A DNA stretch of 64,000 nt from Bradyrhizobium sp. WSM1417 (GTDB lineage: Bacteria > Pseudomonadota > Alphaproteobacteria > Rhizobiales > Xanthobacteraceae), in contig NZ_KI911783.1 of the NCBI RefSeq assembly GCF_000515415.1, positions 1,292,392 through 1,356,391 of the forward strand. Direction: 5' to 3'. The translations under genes were made by a program, and so were the position numbers. The number at the start of each line of letters is the position of its first letter. The first letter of the stretch is position 1. Below the pieces are notes generated by a model. The model saw nothing but the letters and a program-made list of their open reading frames with translations, made no database searches and was not told the origin of the DNA. Of this stretch, positions 57,663 to 64,000 are shown in pieces.

Positions 57663-58460
57663 TCACCGGCTCTCGACAACCCGGGCAAAGACCAGCACGT
57701 CCACTTGCGCCGCCTTGGCCCGGAGCAGGGCCCGCGCACAGGCATCCAGCGTCGCACCCGACGTCAGGACGTCGTCGATGAGGACAATGCGCCGACCCTG
57801 GACGTCCGCCTGACGGTCCGGGGATACCTGGAATGCGCCCTGCACATTGGTGGCGCGCTGGGCCCGCGACAGGCCGATCTGCTGCTCGGTCGCGCGTACC
57901 CGCCGTAGCACCTCAGCCTTCACCTTCACCCCGCTCTGCCGCTCGATGATCCGCGCCAGCGCCCCGGACTGGTTGTAACGGCGGCGCCAAGCCCTTCGCC
58001 AATGCAGGGGAACGGGCACCAGCATGTCGGCGCCGGTGAGCAGCTCGCCGCCCGCGCGCGCCATCCAGCGGCCCATGGCGGGCGCTAAATCCGTGCGGTC
58101 CTGGTATTTCAGCGCATGCACCAGGGTCCGCGCGACGTCGTCATAACGCACGGCGGCGCGCGCCCGCTGGTAGGCCGGCGGGCTCGCGATCGCCTCCATC
58201 GACAGCATGTCGGGGCCGGGGTCGTACACAAAAGGAATGCCGAGCCGCGGGCAGTAGGGCCGTTCGATGAACGACAGCCGCACCCAGCACGCCGCGCACA
58301 CGCCCTCGCCGTCGACCGGCTCGCGGCACGACACGCACAGCGTCGGCAGCGCGATGTCGAGCGCAAGCCGTGCCGCACGTGACAATGCGTGCTGGCCAGC
58401 CGTCCATGCGGCGCGCAGGGGGGCGGCGATGGAACGAGAAGGGGCGGCGTCGGATGCCAT
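57663..58460 (-). CDS. comF: ComF family phosphoribosyltransferase-like protein
   Basis: This 265-residue protein has an N-terminal zinc-binding region (LCVSCREPVDGEGVCAACW) and a C-terminal phosphoribosyltransferase fold with the PRPP loop RIVLIDDVLTSGATLDACA. YNQSGALARIIERQSG and QIGLSRAQRATNV are ComF-typical. Members take part in DNA uptake in some bacteria; the function in rhizobia is unknown. It is the first gene of the run that leads to grxC. Confidence 0.92.
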   Translation of the reverse strand: MASDAAPSRSIAAPLRAAWTAGQHALSRAARLALDIALPTLCVSCREPVDGEGVCAACWVRLSFIERPYCPRLGIPFVYDPGPDMLSMEAIASPPAYQRARAAVRYDDVARTLVHALKYQDRTDLAPAMGRWMARAGGELLTGADMLVPVPLHWRRAWRRRYNQSGALARIIERQSGVKVKAEVLRRVRATEQQIGLSRAQRATNVQGAFQVSPDRQADVQGRRIVLIDDVLTSGATLDACARALLRAKAAQVDVLVFARVVESR

Positions 58461-58506
58461 GGCCGAAAGCTAGCGCCGCACGCACCGGATTGCCAGAACC
58501 GTCGCG

Positions 58507-59361
58507 ATGGGCGTAACCAGCGCCATGGCTCAAGACCCGCAAACCCCACCCGCTTTGTTCGATCGTGCTTTGTTGCACGCGCGACAGCGCCGCGCGCAGG
58601 CGCAAGGTGCCGTGTGCTTCCTGCTGGATCGGGTCGCCGAGGACATGTCCGACCGATTGGCCGCGGTGATGCGGGAGTTTCACACGGCGGCCGATCTCTG
58701 GACGCCCGGCGAGGGCCTCGCGCGGCTGCCCTCGATCGAGCGCATTGAGCTCGATGCGTCCGGTGCGGAGAAGCTGCCCTTTGCGCCGGAAAGCCTCGAT
58801 CTCGTGGTCTCGGCGCTGGCGCTGCAATTCGTCAACGATCTGCCGGGTGTGCTCGCGCAAATCCGCCGCGCGCTGAGGCCGGACGGGCTGCTGCTGGCGG
58901 CGATGATCGGCGGCGACAGTCTGACCGAGCTGCGCCAGGCTTTTGCCGCCGCCGAGGCCGAATGCGAGGGCGGCGTGTCGCCGCGCGTCGCACCGTTTGC
59001 GGATCTGCGCGACGTTGGCGCGCTGTTGCAGCGGGCGGGGTTTGCGTTGCCGGTCACCGATGTCGACCGCGTCGTGGTGCGCTACGCCAACGCGTTCGCG
59101 CTGATGCAGGATATCAGGCGCATGGGCGCGGCCAATGTGCTGATCGAGCGGCGACGCACGCCGAGCCGGCGATCGACGCTGCTGCGGATGGCTGAAGTTT
59201 ATGCGGAACGCTTTGCCGATGCCGACGGCCGCATCCGTGCGACATTCGACATCATCTGGCTCTCAGGCTGGGCCCCGCATGCGAGTCAGCAGCAGCCGCT
59301 CAAGCCCGGATCAGCGAAGGCGAGCCTGGCGGAAGCGGTGAAGAAGGCGGGGAAAGAGTAA
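58507..59361 (+). CDS. NDUFAF5/BioC-type methyltransferase
   Basis: This 284-residue methyltransferase-fold protein has a LPFAPESLDLVVSALALQFVNDL motif (shown in part) and RALRPDGLLLAAMIGGDSL, as in the alphaproteobacterial relatives of NDUFAF5, which modifies a complex I subunit. The glycine-rich SAM loop is degenerate (RIELDASGAEKL). An alternative start is the ATG at 58525. It is divergent from comF. Its stop lies inside a 21-bp tandem duplication next to a repeat. Confidence 0.87.
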   Translation: MGVTSAMAQDPQTPPALFDRALLHARQRRAQAQGAVCFLLDRVAEDMSDRLAAVMREFHTAADLWTPGEGLARLPSIERIELDASGAEKLPFAPESLDLVVSALALQFVNDLPGVLAQIRRALRPDGLLLAAMIGGDSLTELRQAFAAAEAECEGGVSPRVAPFADLRDVGALLQRAGFALPVTDVDRVVVRYANAFALMQDIRRMGAANVLIERRRTPSRRSTLLRMAEVYAERFADADGRIRATFDIIWLSGWAPHASQQQPLKPGSAKASLAEAVKKAGKE

Positions 59362-59495
59362 TCCTCATGGTGAAAAGAGTAATCCTCATGGTGAGGAGGC
59401 GCGTCAGCGCCGTCTCGAACCATGCAGGCCCGGCTCTCATCCGCAGCCATCCTTCGAGACGACCGCTGCGCGGTCTCCTCAGGATGAGGTCTGAG
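59353..59495. repeat. Palindromic repeat, family E, with a flanking 21-bp tandem duplication
   Basis: A 21-base unit (AAAGAGTAATCCTCATGGTG plus A) is perfectly duplicated at 59353-59373 and 59374-59394, the first copy covering the methyltransferase stop codon. The following element has termini CCTCATGGTGAGGAG and CTCCTCAGGATGAGG and inner arms GCGCGTCAGCGC and CGACCGCTGCGCGG. The layout could reflect insertion of the element with duplication of its target. Confidence 0.7.
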
Positions 59496-59496
59496 C

Positions 59497-59907
59497 TCAC
59501 ATCAGCAGATCAATCAAATGCGGGATCAGCGGAATGTCCGCGGGCGGCATGGGATAGTCGCGCAGTTTGTTGGCGCGAACCCAGGCCAGGGTCTGACCTT
59601 CGCGTGGCGTGACCTGTCCCTCCCAGCGCCGGCAGATGTAGAGCGGCATCAGGAGGTGGAAGGTCTCGTAGCCGTAGCTCGCGAACGTCAGCGGCGCCAG
59701 GCAGGGTTCGGCGACGGTGATGCCGAGCTCCTCATGGAGTTCGCGGATCAGGCTCTGTTCCGGCCGCTCACCGGGCTCACACTTGCCGCCGGGAAATTCC
59801 CAGAGGCCGGCCAGCGTCTTGCCCTCGGGGCGCTGCGCGATCAGGACGCGGTTGTCGGCGTCGACCAGCGCGCAGGCCACCACCAGCGTCAGTTTGAGAT
59901 CAGCCAT
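59497..59907 (-). CDS. mutT: Nudix hydrolase, MutT-type 8-oxo-dGTP diphosphatase
   Basis: This 136-residue Nudix protein has a perfect Nudix box, GGKCEPGERPEQSLIRELHE followed by ELGI (G-x5-E-x7-REL-x-EE-x-G-I), and the MutT-type opening LTLVVACALVDADNRVLIAQR. It cleanses the nucleotide pool of oxidised dGTP. The ATG at 59907 is chosen because the longer frame upstream overlaps the probable promoter. The gene lies near argJ and a TadG-like gene, as commonly in Bradyrhizobium (inference). Confidence 0.93.
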   Translation of the reverse strand: MADLKLTLVVACALVDADNRVLIAQRPEGKTLAGLWEFPGGKCEPGERPEQSLIRELHEELGITVAEPCLAPLTFASYGYETFHLLMPLYICRRWEGQVTPREGQTLAWVRANKLRDYPMPPADIPLIPHLIDLLM

Positions 59908-60013
59908 GCCTGGAATGTCGCTCGCTGAAGGTCTTTCGCAACGGACCGTTAACCCTGATATGGCCCCGGTTTCCGAGGTCTCCATAAGTCATATTTAATC
60001 CAGGGTTCCTAGA

Positions 60014-61402
60014 GTGGAAACGCCGAAACCATTCCGGGCCAGATCCATGCGCGCTGAGTGTCGTCCCACCTTCCGCCGGTTCCTCCGCGACCGGCGCGGC
60101 AATGTCGCGGTAATCTTCGCAATCTGCTGCGTCCCCCTGATCACGTTCATCGGCGCCGCGATCGACTACTCCCGCGCGACGCAGGTCCGGTCGAAGCTTC
60201 AGGGCGCGGCTGACGCGGCCAGCGTCGGTGCGCTCGCCAAGGCCTCGCCGGGGTTTGTCGCCGCGGGCTCGATGACCACGGACGGCACGATCACGGTTGG
60301 CGTCAACGACGCCCAGAAAATCTTCGATGCCAATCGAGCCAACCTGACCGGCTATACGCTCAACAGCGTCACCCCGACCGTCGTCAAGACCGGCTCGACC
60401 ATCAACTCGACCGTCTCGTTCACCGCCACCATCAACACCATGTTTCTCAGCCTGATCGGCAAGACCACACTGACCATGAGCGGCACGTCGTCGTCGACGG
60501 CCAATATGCCGCTCTATGTCGACTTCTATCTCCTGCTGGACAATTCTCCGTCGATGGGCGTCGCAGCGACACCGACCGACATCACGAAGTTGCAGGGAAA
60601 GACGGGTGGATGCGCATTCGCCTGTCACGACACCACAAAGGCGGCCGGCACAAGCAACTACGACATCGCCAAGGCAAACGGCATCACGACTCGAATTGAC
60701 GTGGTGCGCCAGGCGAGCGCGAACTTGATGGACACAGCCCAGAGCACGCAGACCTATTCGAACCAGTTCAGAATGGCGATCTACGATTTCGGCGCTTCGT
60801 CAGCGACGATCGGATTGAGAAATCTGTTCGCGCTGTCGTCGAGCCTGAGCTCCGCCAAGACGGCGGCGGGAAACATCGACCTGATGGCGGTTGCCGGTCA
60901 GAATGACGTGTATACTATCGACAAAGATACTCCCTTCACTACTATTTTTCCCGCAATCAATAGCGCAATCGCCTCGCCTGGAGCAGGTACGTCCGCGTCA
61001 CCGCTAAAATATCTGTTTTTTGTATCCGATGGGGTCGCTGACGAAGCCAACTCGGGCATGACGATGTGTAGTGTCTCGTCTTCTTCGTATCCTCTCGCGT
61101 CATCGAACCGCTGTCAGTCGCCGATCAATCCGGCGCTCTGCACGACCATCAAGAACCGCGGGATCAAGATCGCGGTGCTGTACACGACATACCAACCGCC
61201 TACTGACGGCTGGTACAACACATGGATATCGCCCTTTAACCCCGGGCCGTGGGGGCCGTCTCCGAACAGCAAGATCGCGCAGAACATGCAGAGCTGCGCT
61301 TCGCCGGGATTCTATTTCGAGGTTAGCCCCACCCAGGGCATTTCGGAAGCGATGAACGCGCTGTTCAAGAAGGCACTCGCGGATGCGCGGATCTCGGGGT
61401 GA
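60014..61402 (+). CDS. TadE/TadG-like pilus-associated protein with a von Willebrand A-type region
   Basis: This 462-residue protein starts with a basic leader and a hydrophobic segment (residues ~28-48, RGNVAVIFAICCVPLITFIG) of the Flp pilus-assembly TadG type. The rest is extracytoplasmic and has a VWA-like MIDAS motif LLLDNSPSMG (DxSxS). It contains a GGCAFACHDTT segment. An ATG at 60047 is an alternative start. No other tad genes are in the window, so it is a solitary copy. Plus-strand neighbour mutT is divergent. Confidence 0.87.
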   Translation: METPKPFRARSMRAECRPTFRRFLRDRRGNVAVIFAICCVPLITFIGAAIDYSRATQVRSKLQGAADAASVGALAKASPGFVAAGSMTTDGTITVGVNDAQKIFDANRANLTGYTLNSVTPTVVKTGSTINSTVSFTATINTMFLSLIGKTTLTMSGTSSSTANMPLYVDFYLLLDNSPSMGVAATPTDITKLQGKTGGCAFACHDTTKAAGTSNYDIAKANGITTRIDVVRQASANLMDTAQSTQTYSNQFRMAIYDFGASSATIGLRNLFALSSSLSSAKTAAGNIDLMAVAGQNDVYTIDKDTPFTTIFPAINSAIASPGAGTSASPLKYLFFVSDGVADEANSGMTMCSVSSSSYPLASSNRCQSPINPALCTTIKNRGIKIAVLYTTYQPPTDGWYNTWISPFNPGPWGPSPNSKIAQNMQSCASPGFYFEVSPTQGISEAMNALFKKALADARISG

Positions 61403-61453
61403 TTTTGATCACCCCGCCCCCTTGCGGGTCAAGAGGACTCACCGCGAGTCCGG

Positions 61454-62695
61454 CTACGACCTGTAATCCCCGTTGATCGCGACATACTCCTTGGTGAGAT
61501 CGCAGGTCAGCACGCGGTCGCGGCCCTTGCCGAGGCTAAGCGAGACCTTGATCGCGATCTCCGGCGCCTTCATCGCTTCCGACACCTGCGCCTCGTCATA
61601 GGACGGATCGCGCGCGCCGTTCTTGGCGACGCGGATGCCGTTGAAGGAGATCGAGAGCTTGTCGCGGTCGGCCGGCTCGCCGGCCTTGCCGACCGCCATC
61701 ACCACGCGGCCCCAATTGGCGTCTTCGCCGGCGATCGCGGTCTTCACCAGCGGCGAGTTCGCGATCGACATCGCGATCTTGCGCGCCGAGGCCTTGGTCT
61801 TGGCGCCCTCGACGGTGATCTCGACCAGTTTGCGCGCGCCTTCGCCGTCGCGGGCCACCTGCTCGGAAAGATTGGCGAGCACCTGGTTGAAGGCCTTGAC
61901 GAAGGCTTTCAGGCGCGGGTCGCTGGCGCGGCTGATCTTCGGCGCGCCGTGTTCTGCGGCAGCACCGGTGGCAAAGGCCAGCAGCGTATCCGAGGTCGAG
62001 GTGTCGCCGTCGATCGTGACCGCGTTGAACGTGTCCTCGACGCCGCTCTTGAGCAGCGCCTGCAGCGCGGCAGGCGCGATCGGTGCGTCGGTGAAGATGA
62101 AGGACAGCATCGTCGCCATATCGGGCGCGATCATGCCGGCACCCTTGGCCATGCCGTTGATGGTGACCTCGGCCTTGCCGAGCGTCACGGTCGCGGTCGC
62201 GACCTTCGGGAAGGTGTCGGTGGTCATGATCGCCTTGGCGGCGGCGAGATAATCGCCGGCCTCGGCGGTTTCCGCGAGCCGCCCGAGCACGCCGTCGAAC
62301 TTGGTCGCATCCAGCGGCTCGCCGATCACGCCGGTCGAGGCCAGGAAGATCTCCCCCTCGGTGCAACCGACGGCCTTGGCCGCGATCTTGGCGGTCAGTG
62401 CGGTGGAGCTGCGGCCGGTCTTGCCGGTGAAGGCATTGGCGTTGCCGGAATTGACCACCAGCGCGCGCGCCTTGCCGCCCTTCAGCTTGGCGCGGCACCA
62501 TTCCACCGGCGCGGAGGGGCATTTCGACTTGGTGAAGACGCCGGCGACCGCGGTGCCCTTGTCCATCACCGCGAGCAGCACGTCGGTGCGGTTTTTGTAG
62601 CGGATGCCGGCCTCGGCCGTCGCGAGACGGACCCCCGCGATCACGGGCATGTTCGGAACGTTCTTCGGGGCGAGGGGAGAGACGGAGGAGGACAT
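61454..62695 (-). CDS. argJ: Bifunctional glutamate N-acetyltransferase/amino-acid acetyltransferase
   Basis: This 413-residue enzyme recycles the acetyl group of N-acetylornithine onto glutamate in arginine synthesis. It is made as a precursor that cuts itself at Ala-Thr; the nucleophile is Thr195 in [24 protein letters not shown] (as [14 protein letters not shown]) and [14 protein letters not shown] segments ([13 protein letters not shown]) are typical, and VNGDYRS-like AINGDYRS ends the protein. It lies 103 bp after the parvulin gene on the same strand, separated by a stem-loop. Confidence 0.96.
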   Translation of the reverse strand: MSSSVSPLAPKNVPNMPVIAGVRLATAEAGIRYKNRTDVLLAVMDKGTAVAGVFTKSKCPSAPVEWCRAKLKGGKARALVVNSGNANAFTGKTGRSSTALTAKIAAKAVGCTEGEIFLASTGVIGEPLDATKFDGVLGRLAETAEAGDYLAAAKAIMTTDTFPKVATATVTLGKAEVTINGMAKGAGMIAPDMATMLSFIFTDAPIAPAALQALLKSGVEDTFNAVTIDGDTSTSDTLLAFATGAAAEHGAPKISRASDPRLKAFVKAFNQVLANLSEQVARDGEGARKLVEITVEGAKTKASARKIAMSIANSPLVKTAIAGEDANWGRVVMAVGKAGEPADRDKLSISFNGIRVAKNGARDPSYDEAQVSEAMKAPEIAIKVSLSLGKGRDRVLTCDLTKEYVAINGDYRS

Positions 62696-62726
62696 CGCGG
62701 GCGCCTTGATGGGATCTGGATATGCA

Positions 62727-62752
62727 GATGCCCGGCGCGGGGGCCGGGCATC
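62727..62752 (-). terminator. Stem-loop between the parvulin gene and argJ
   Basis: GATGCCCGGC / GCCGGGCATC form a perfect 10-bp stem with a six-base loop, 47 bases past the parvulin stop. No T tract follows on the minus strand, so it may attenuate rather than fully terminate. Confidence 0.55.
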
Positions 62753-62798
62753 ACAAAGGCTTAGATACTCTTCACGTCACCGAAGCGACAGCGAATTC

Positions 62799-63746
62799 TT
62801 ACTTCTTCGCGGGCGGCGCCATCTTGCTGTCGGACGGCTTCGCATCGGCAGGCTTGGCATCGGCAGGCTTGGCCGCATCAGCCGGCTTGGCGTCCTTTGC
62901 CGCATCCGCCGGCTGGTCCAGCCGCTCGACCTTGGCTTCCGCGCGCAGTTTGGCGACGTAATCGGCCTGGGCCTTGCGGGTGACATACTGCTCGATCTGC
63001 GCCTTGACCTGCTCGAAATCCGGCGCCTTGCGGTTGCGCTTTTCCTCGACCTTGATGACGTGCCAGCCGAACTGCGACTTCACGGGGTCGGAGATCTTGC
63101 CCGGCTCGAGCGCGAAGGCGATCGCCGAGAATTCCGGCACCATCTGCTCCTTGGTGAAGAAGCCGAGGTCGCCGCCGTCGGCCGAGCCCGGATCCTTGGA
63201 CTTCTTCTTGGCGAGTTCGGCGAAATCGGCGCCCTTGTCGAGTTCGGCCTTCACCGCCTTGGCCTCGTCCTCGGTCTCGACCAGGATGTGGCGGGCGTGC
63301 ACTTCCTGCTCGCCGGTGATCTGCTTGGAGGCCTCCTCATAGACCTTCTTCATGGCATCCGGGGTGGTGGCGGCCTTGCCCTCGCCGGCGAGCAGGCTGT
63401 CCATCAGCAGGCGGTTGCGGGCGAATGCGAGCCGCTTCTTGAACTCCTCGCCGTCGGCGAGCTTCTTGTCCTCGGCGGCCTTGCCGACGATCTTCATGTC
63501 GATCAGGAAGGACAGGACGTTCTCGTCCTTGGTCGCCGGGTCCATCTGGGCGAGGCTCGGCCCGAGTTCCTCTTCGGCCATGGCGACGTCGCTCTTCTTG
63601 ATTTCCGCGCCATTGACCTTCGCCAGCACCGGATCGTCGGCAGCCCGGCCGGGACCCGCGATCAGCGCCAGCGCAAGGCAGCCCACGAGGGCGGTGGCGA
63701 GGCCGAAGCGCAGGCCGGTTTTGGTTACCGGGAACGAGGTGGTCAT
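62799..63746 (-). CDS. Periplasmic parvulin-type peptidyl-prolyl cis-trans isomerase
   Basis: This 315-residue exported foldase has a signal peptide (residues ~1-35, ending GPGRAADD). An N-terminal SurA-like helical domain follows, then a parvulin domain (residues ~160-250: VHARHILVETEDEAKAV, DLGFFTKEQMVPEF, QFGWHVIKVEEKR). The C-terminus is a low-complexity tail of AKPADAKPADAKP units. It assists outer-membrane protein folding. The ATG at 63746 follows AAAGGA; the longer frame upstream lacks a signal sequence. The upstream region holds a divergent promoter. Confidence 0.94.
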   Translation of the reverse strand: MTTSFPVTKTGLRFGLATALVGCLALALIAGPGRAADDPVLAKVNGAEIKKSDVAMAEEELGPSLAQMDPATKDENVLSFLIDMKIVGKAAEDKKLADGEEFKKRLAFARNRLLMDSLLAGEGKAATTPDAMKKVYEEASKQITGEQEVHARHILVETEDEAKAVKAELDKGADFAELAKKKSKDPGSADGGDLGFFTKEQMVPEFSAIAFALEPGKISDPVKSQFGWHVIKVEEKRNRKAPDFEQVKAQIEQYVTRKAQADYVAKLRAEAKVERLDQPADAAKDAKPADAAKPADAKPADAKPSDSKMAPPAKK

Positions 63747-64000
63747 GGAAAATCCTTTTGTTGAAGCAGGGGGCTGCTCGAGCGGGGCGGACACTCGCCC
63801 AATTCAGGGGGCCTTGGCAACGCGAAAAGTCTGTCAAAATGATGAATTAGCCGCAATGCACCCGCCGTTGACAAGGCCCTGACCGGGCCATATCTCTGCC
63901 CGGTCGCGTCCATGCGATGGCGTTTATTTTGCTGCGTTTTTAGCCGTTGAACCCAGACTTGCCCTACTCCCACCCATATGGCGGATGGACCCCCCGCAGT
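63747..64000. other. Right-edge spacer, no complete gene
   Basis: The last 254 bases hold no supportable gene. The AT-rich stretch TTTATTTTGCTGCGTTTTTA near 63923 may be a promoter for the parvulin gene or for a divergent gene beyond the window. In related genomes secA is often next to this foldase gene, but nothing of it is visible here. Confidence 0.5.

Noticed and set aside
60612..60631. Heme c attachment site in the TadG-like protein (CAFACH)
   Set aside because: The spacing is C-x3-C-H, not the canonical C-x2-C-H, and the protein is otherwise not cytochrome-like.

Overview
This is a GC-rich stretch of core chromosome from an alphaproteobacterium of the Rhizobiales, most consistent with Bradyrhizobium. 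The case rests on ACC deaminase beside an AcdR-type regulator, a phaR/phaA/phaB block, solitary Liv-type ABC transporters, trehalose genes preceded by EcfG-like promoters (GGAAC-N17-GTT), the lysC-ptsP-prfA order, and several families of short palindromic intergenic repeats. No prophage, insertion sequence, CRISPR array or integrase is visible. The species call is inference from gene content; no database search was possible.

Layout. 1-4.3 kb: tyrosine/homogentisate catabolism (3' part of hmgA, fahA, a DUF1272 protein, an Lrp/AsnC regulator divergent from hpd). 4.4-9.5 kb: an alpha-methylacyl-CoA racemase-like enzyme and a three-subunit molybdenum hydroxylase of the form II 'CO dehydrogenase' type, order S-L-M, closed by a strong terminator. 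9.8-14.1 kb: two tandem chemoreceptors whose signalling halves are identical in protein sequence while their sensor halves differ. 14.3-18.5 kb: an MFS transporter-otsB operon and otsA (trehalose), each behind an EcfG-like promoter. 18.5-24.5 kb: a small secreted protein, tRNA-Ser(GGA), an amidase with a histone H1-like basic tail, metY-metA behind a structured leader, and a polysaccharide deacetylase. 24.7-32.7 kb: recQ, acdS/acdR, a Cds1-like PLP enzyme, an AhpD/CMD protein, a lipase-like hydrolase and an aminotransferase.

33.3-36.4 kb: the polyhydroxybutyrate block (phaR divergent from phaA, then phaB) with a repeated TGC-rich site suggesting PhaR autoregulation. 36.5-40.4 kb: EamA exporter, cupin, glyoxalase II, a methyltransferase and a DUF4167 protein. 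40.8-54.1 kb: prmC, a HIT protein, a Liv-type transporter operon with a fused LivM-LivG, a small protein with an RNA polymerase alpha-CTD-like motif, a MarR regulator, then prfA, ptsP and lysC. 53.7-63.7 kb: housekeeping genes (PH-domain membrane protein, ubiG, EamA exporter, DUF1178, nitrilase-family amidase, glutaredoxin, comF, methyltransferase, mutT, TadG-like protein, argJ, parvulin isomerase).

Most genes are ordinary. The points most worth a second look are the EcfG-promoter pair over the trehalose genes, the homogenised chemoreceptor pair, the amidase with an H1-like tail, the alpha-CTD-like protein beside the Liv operon, and the metY leader with a sequestered Shine-Dalgarno. I did not find a clear-cut new multi-gene system.
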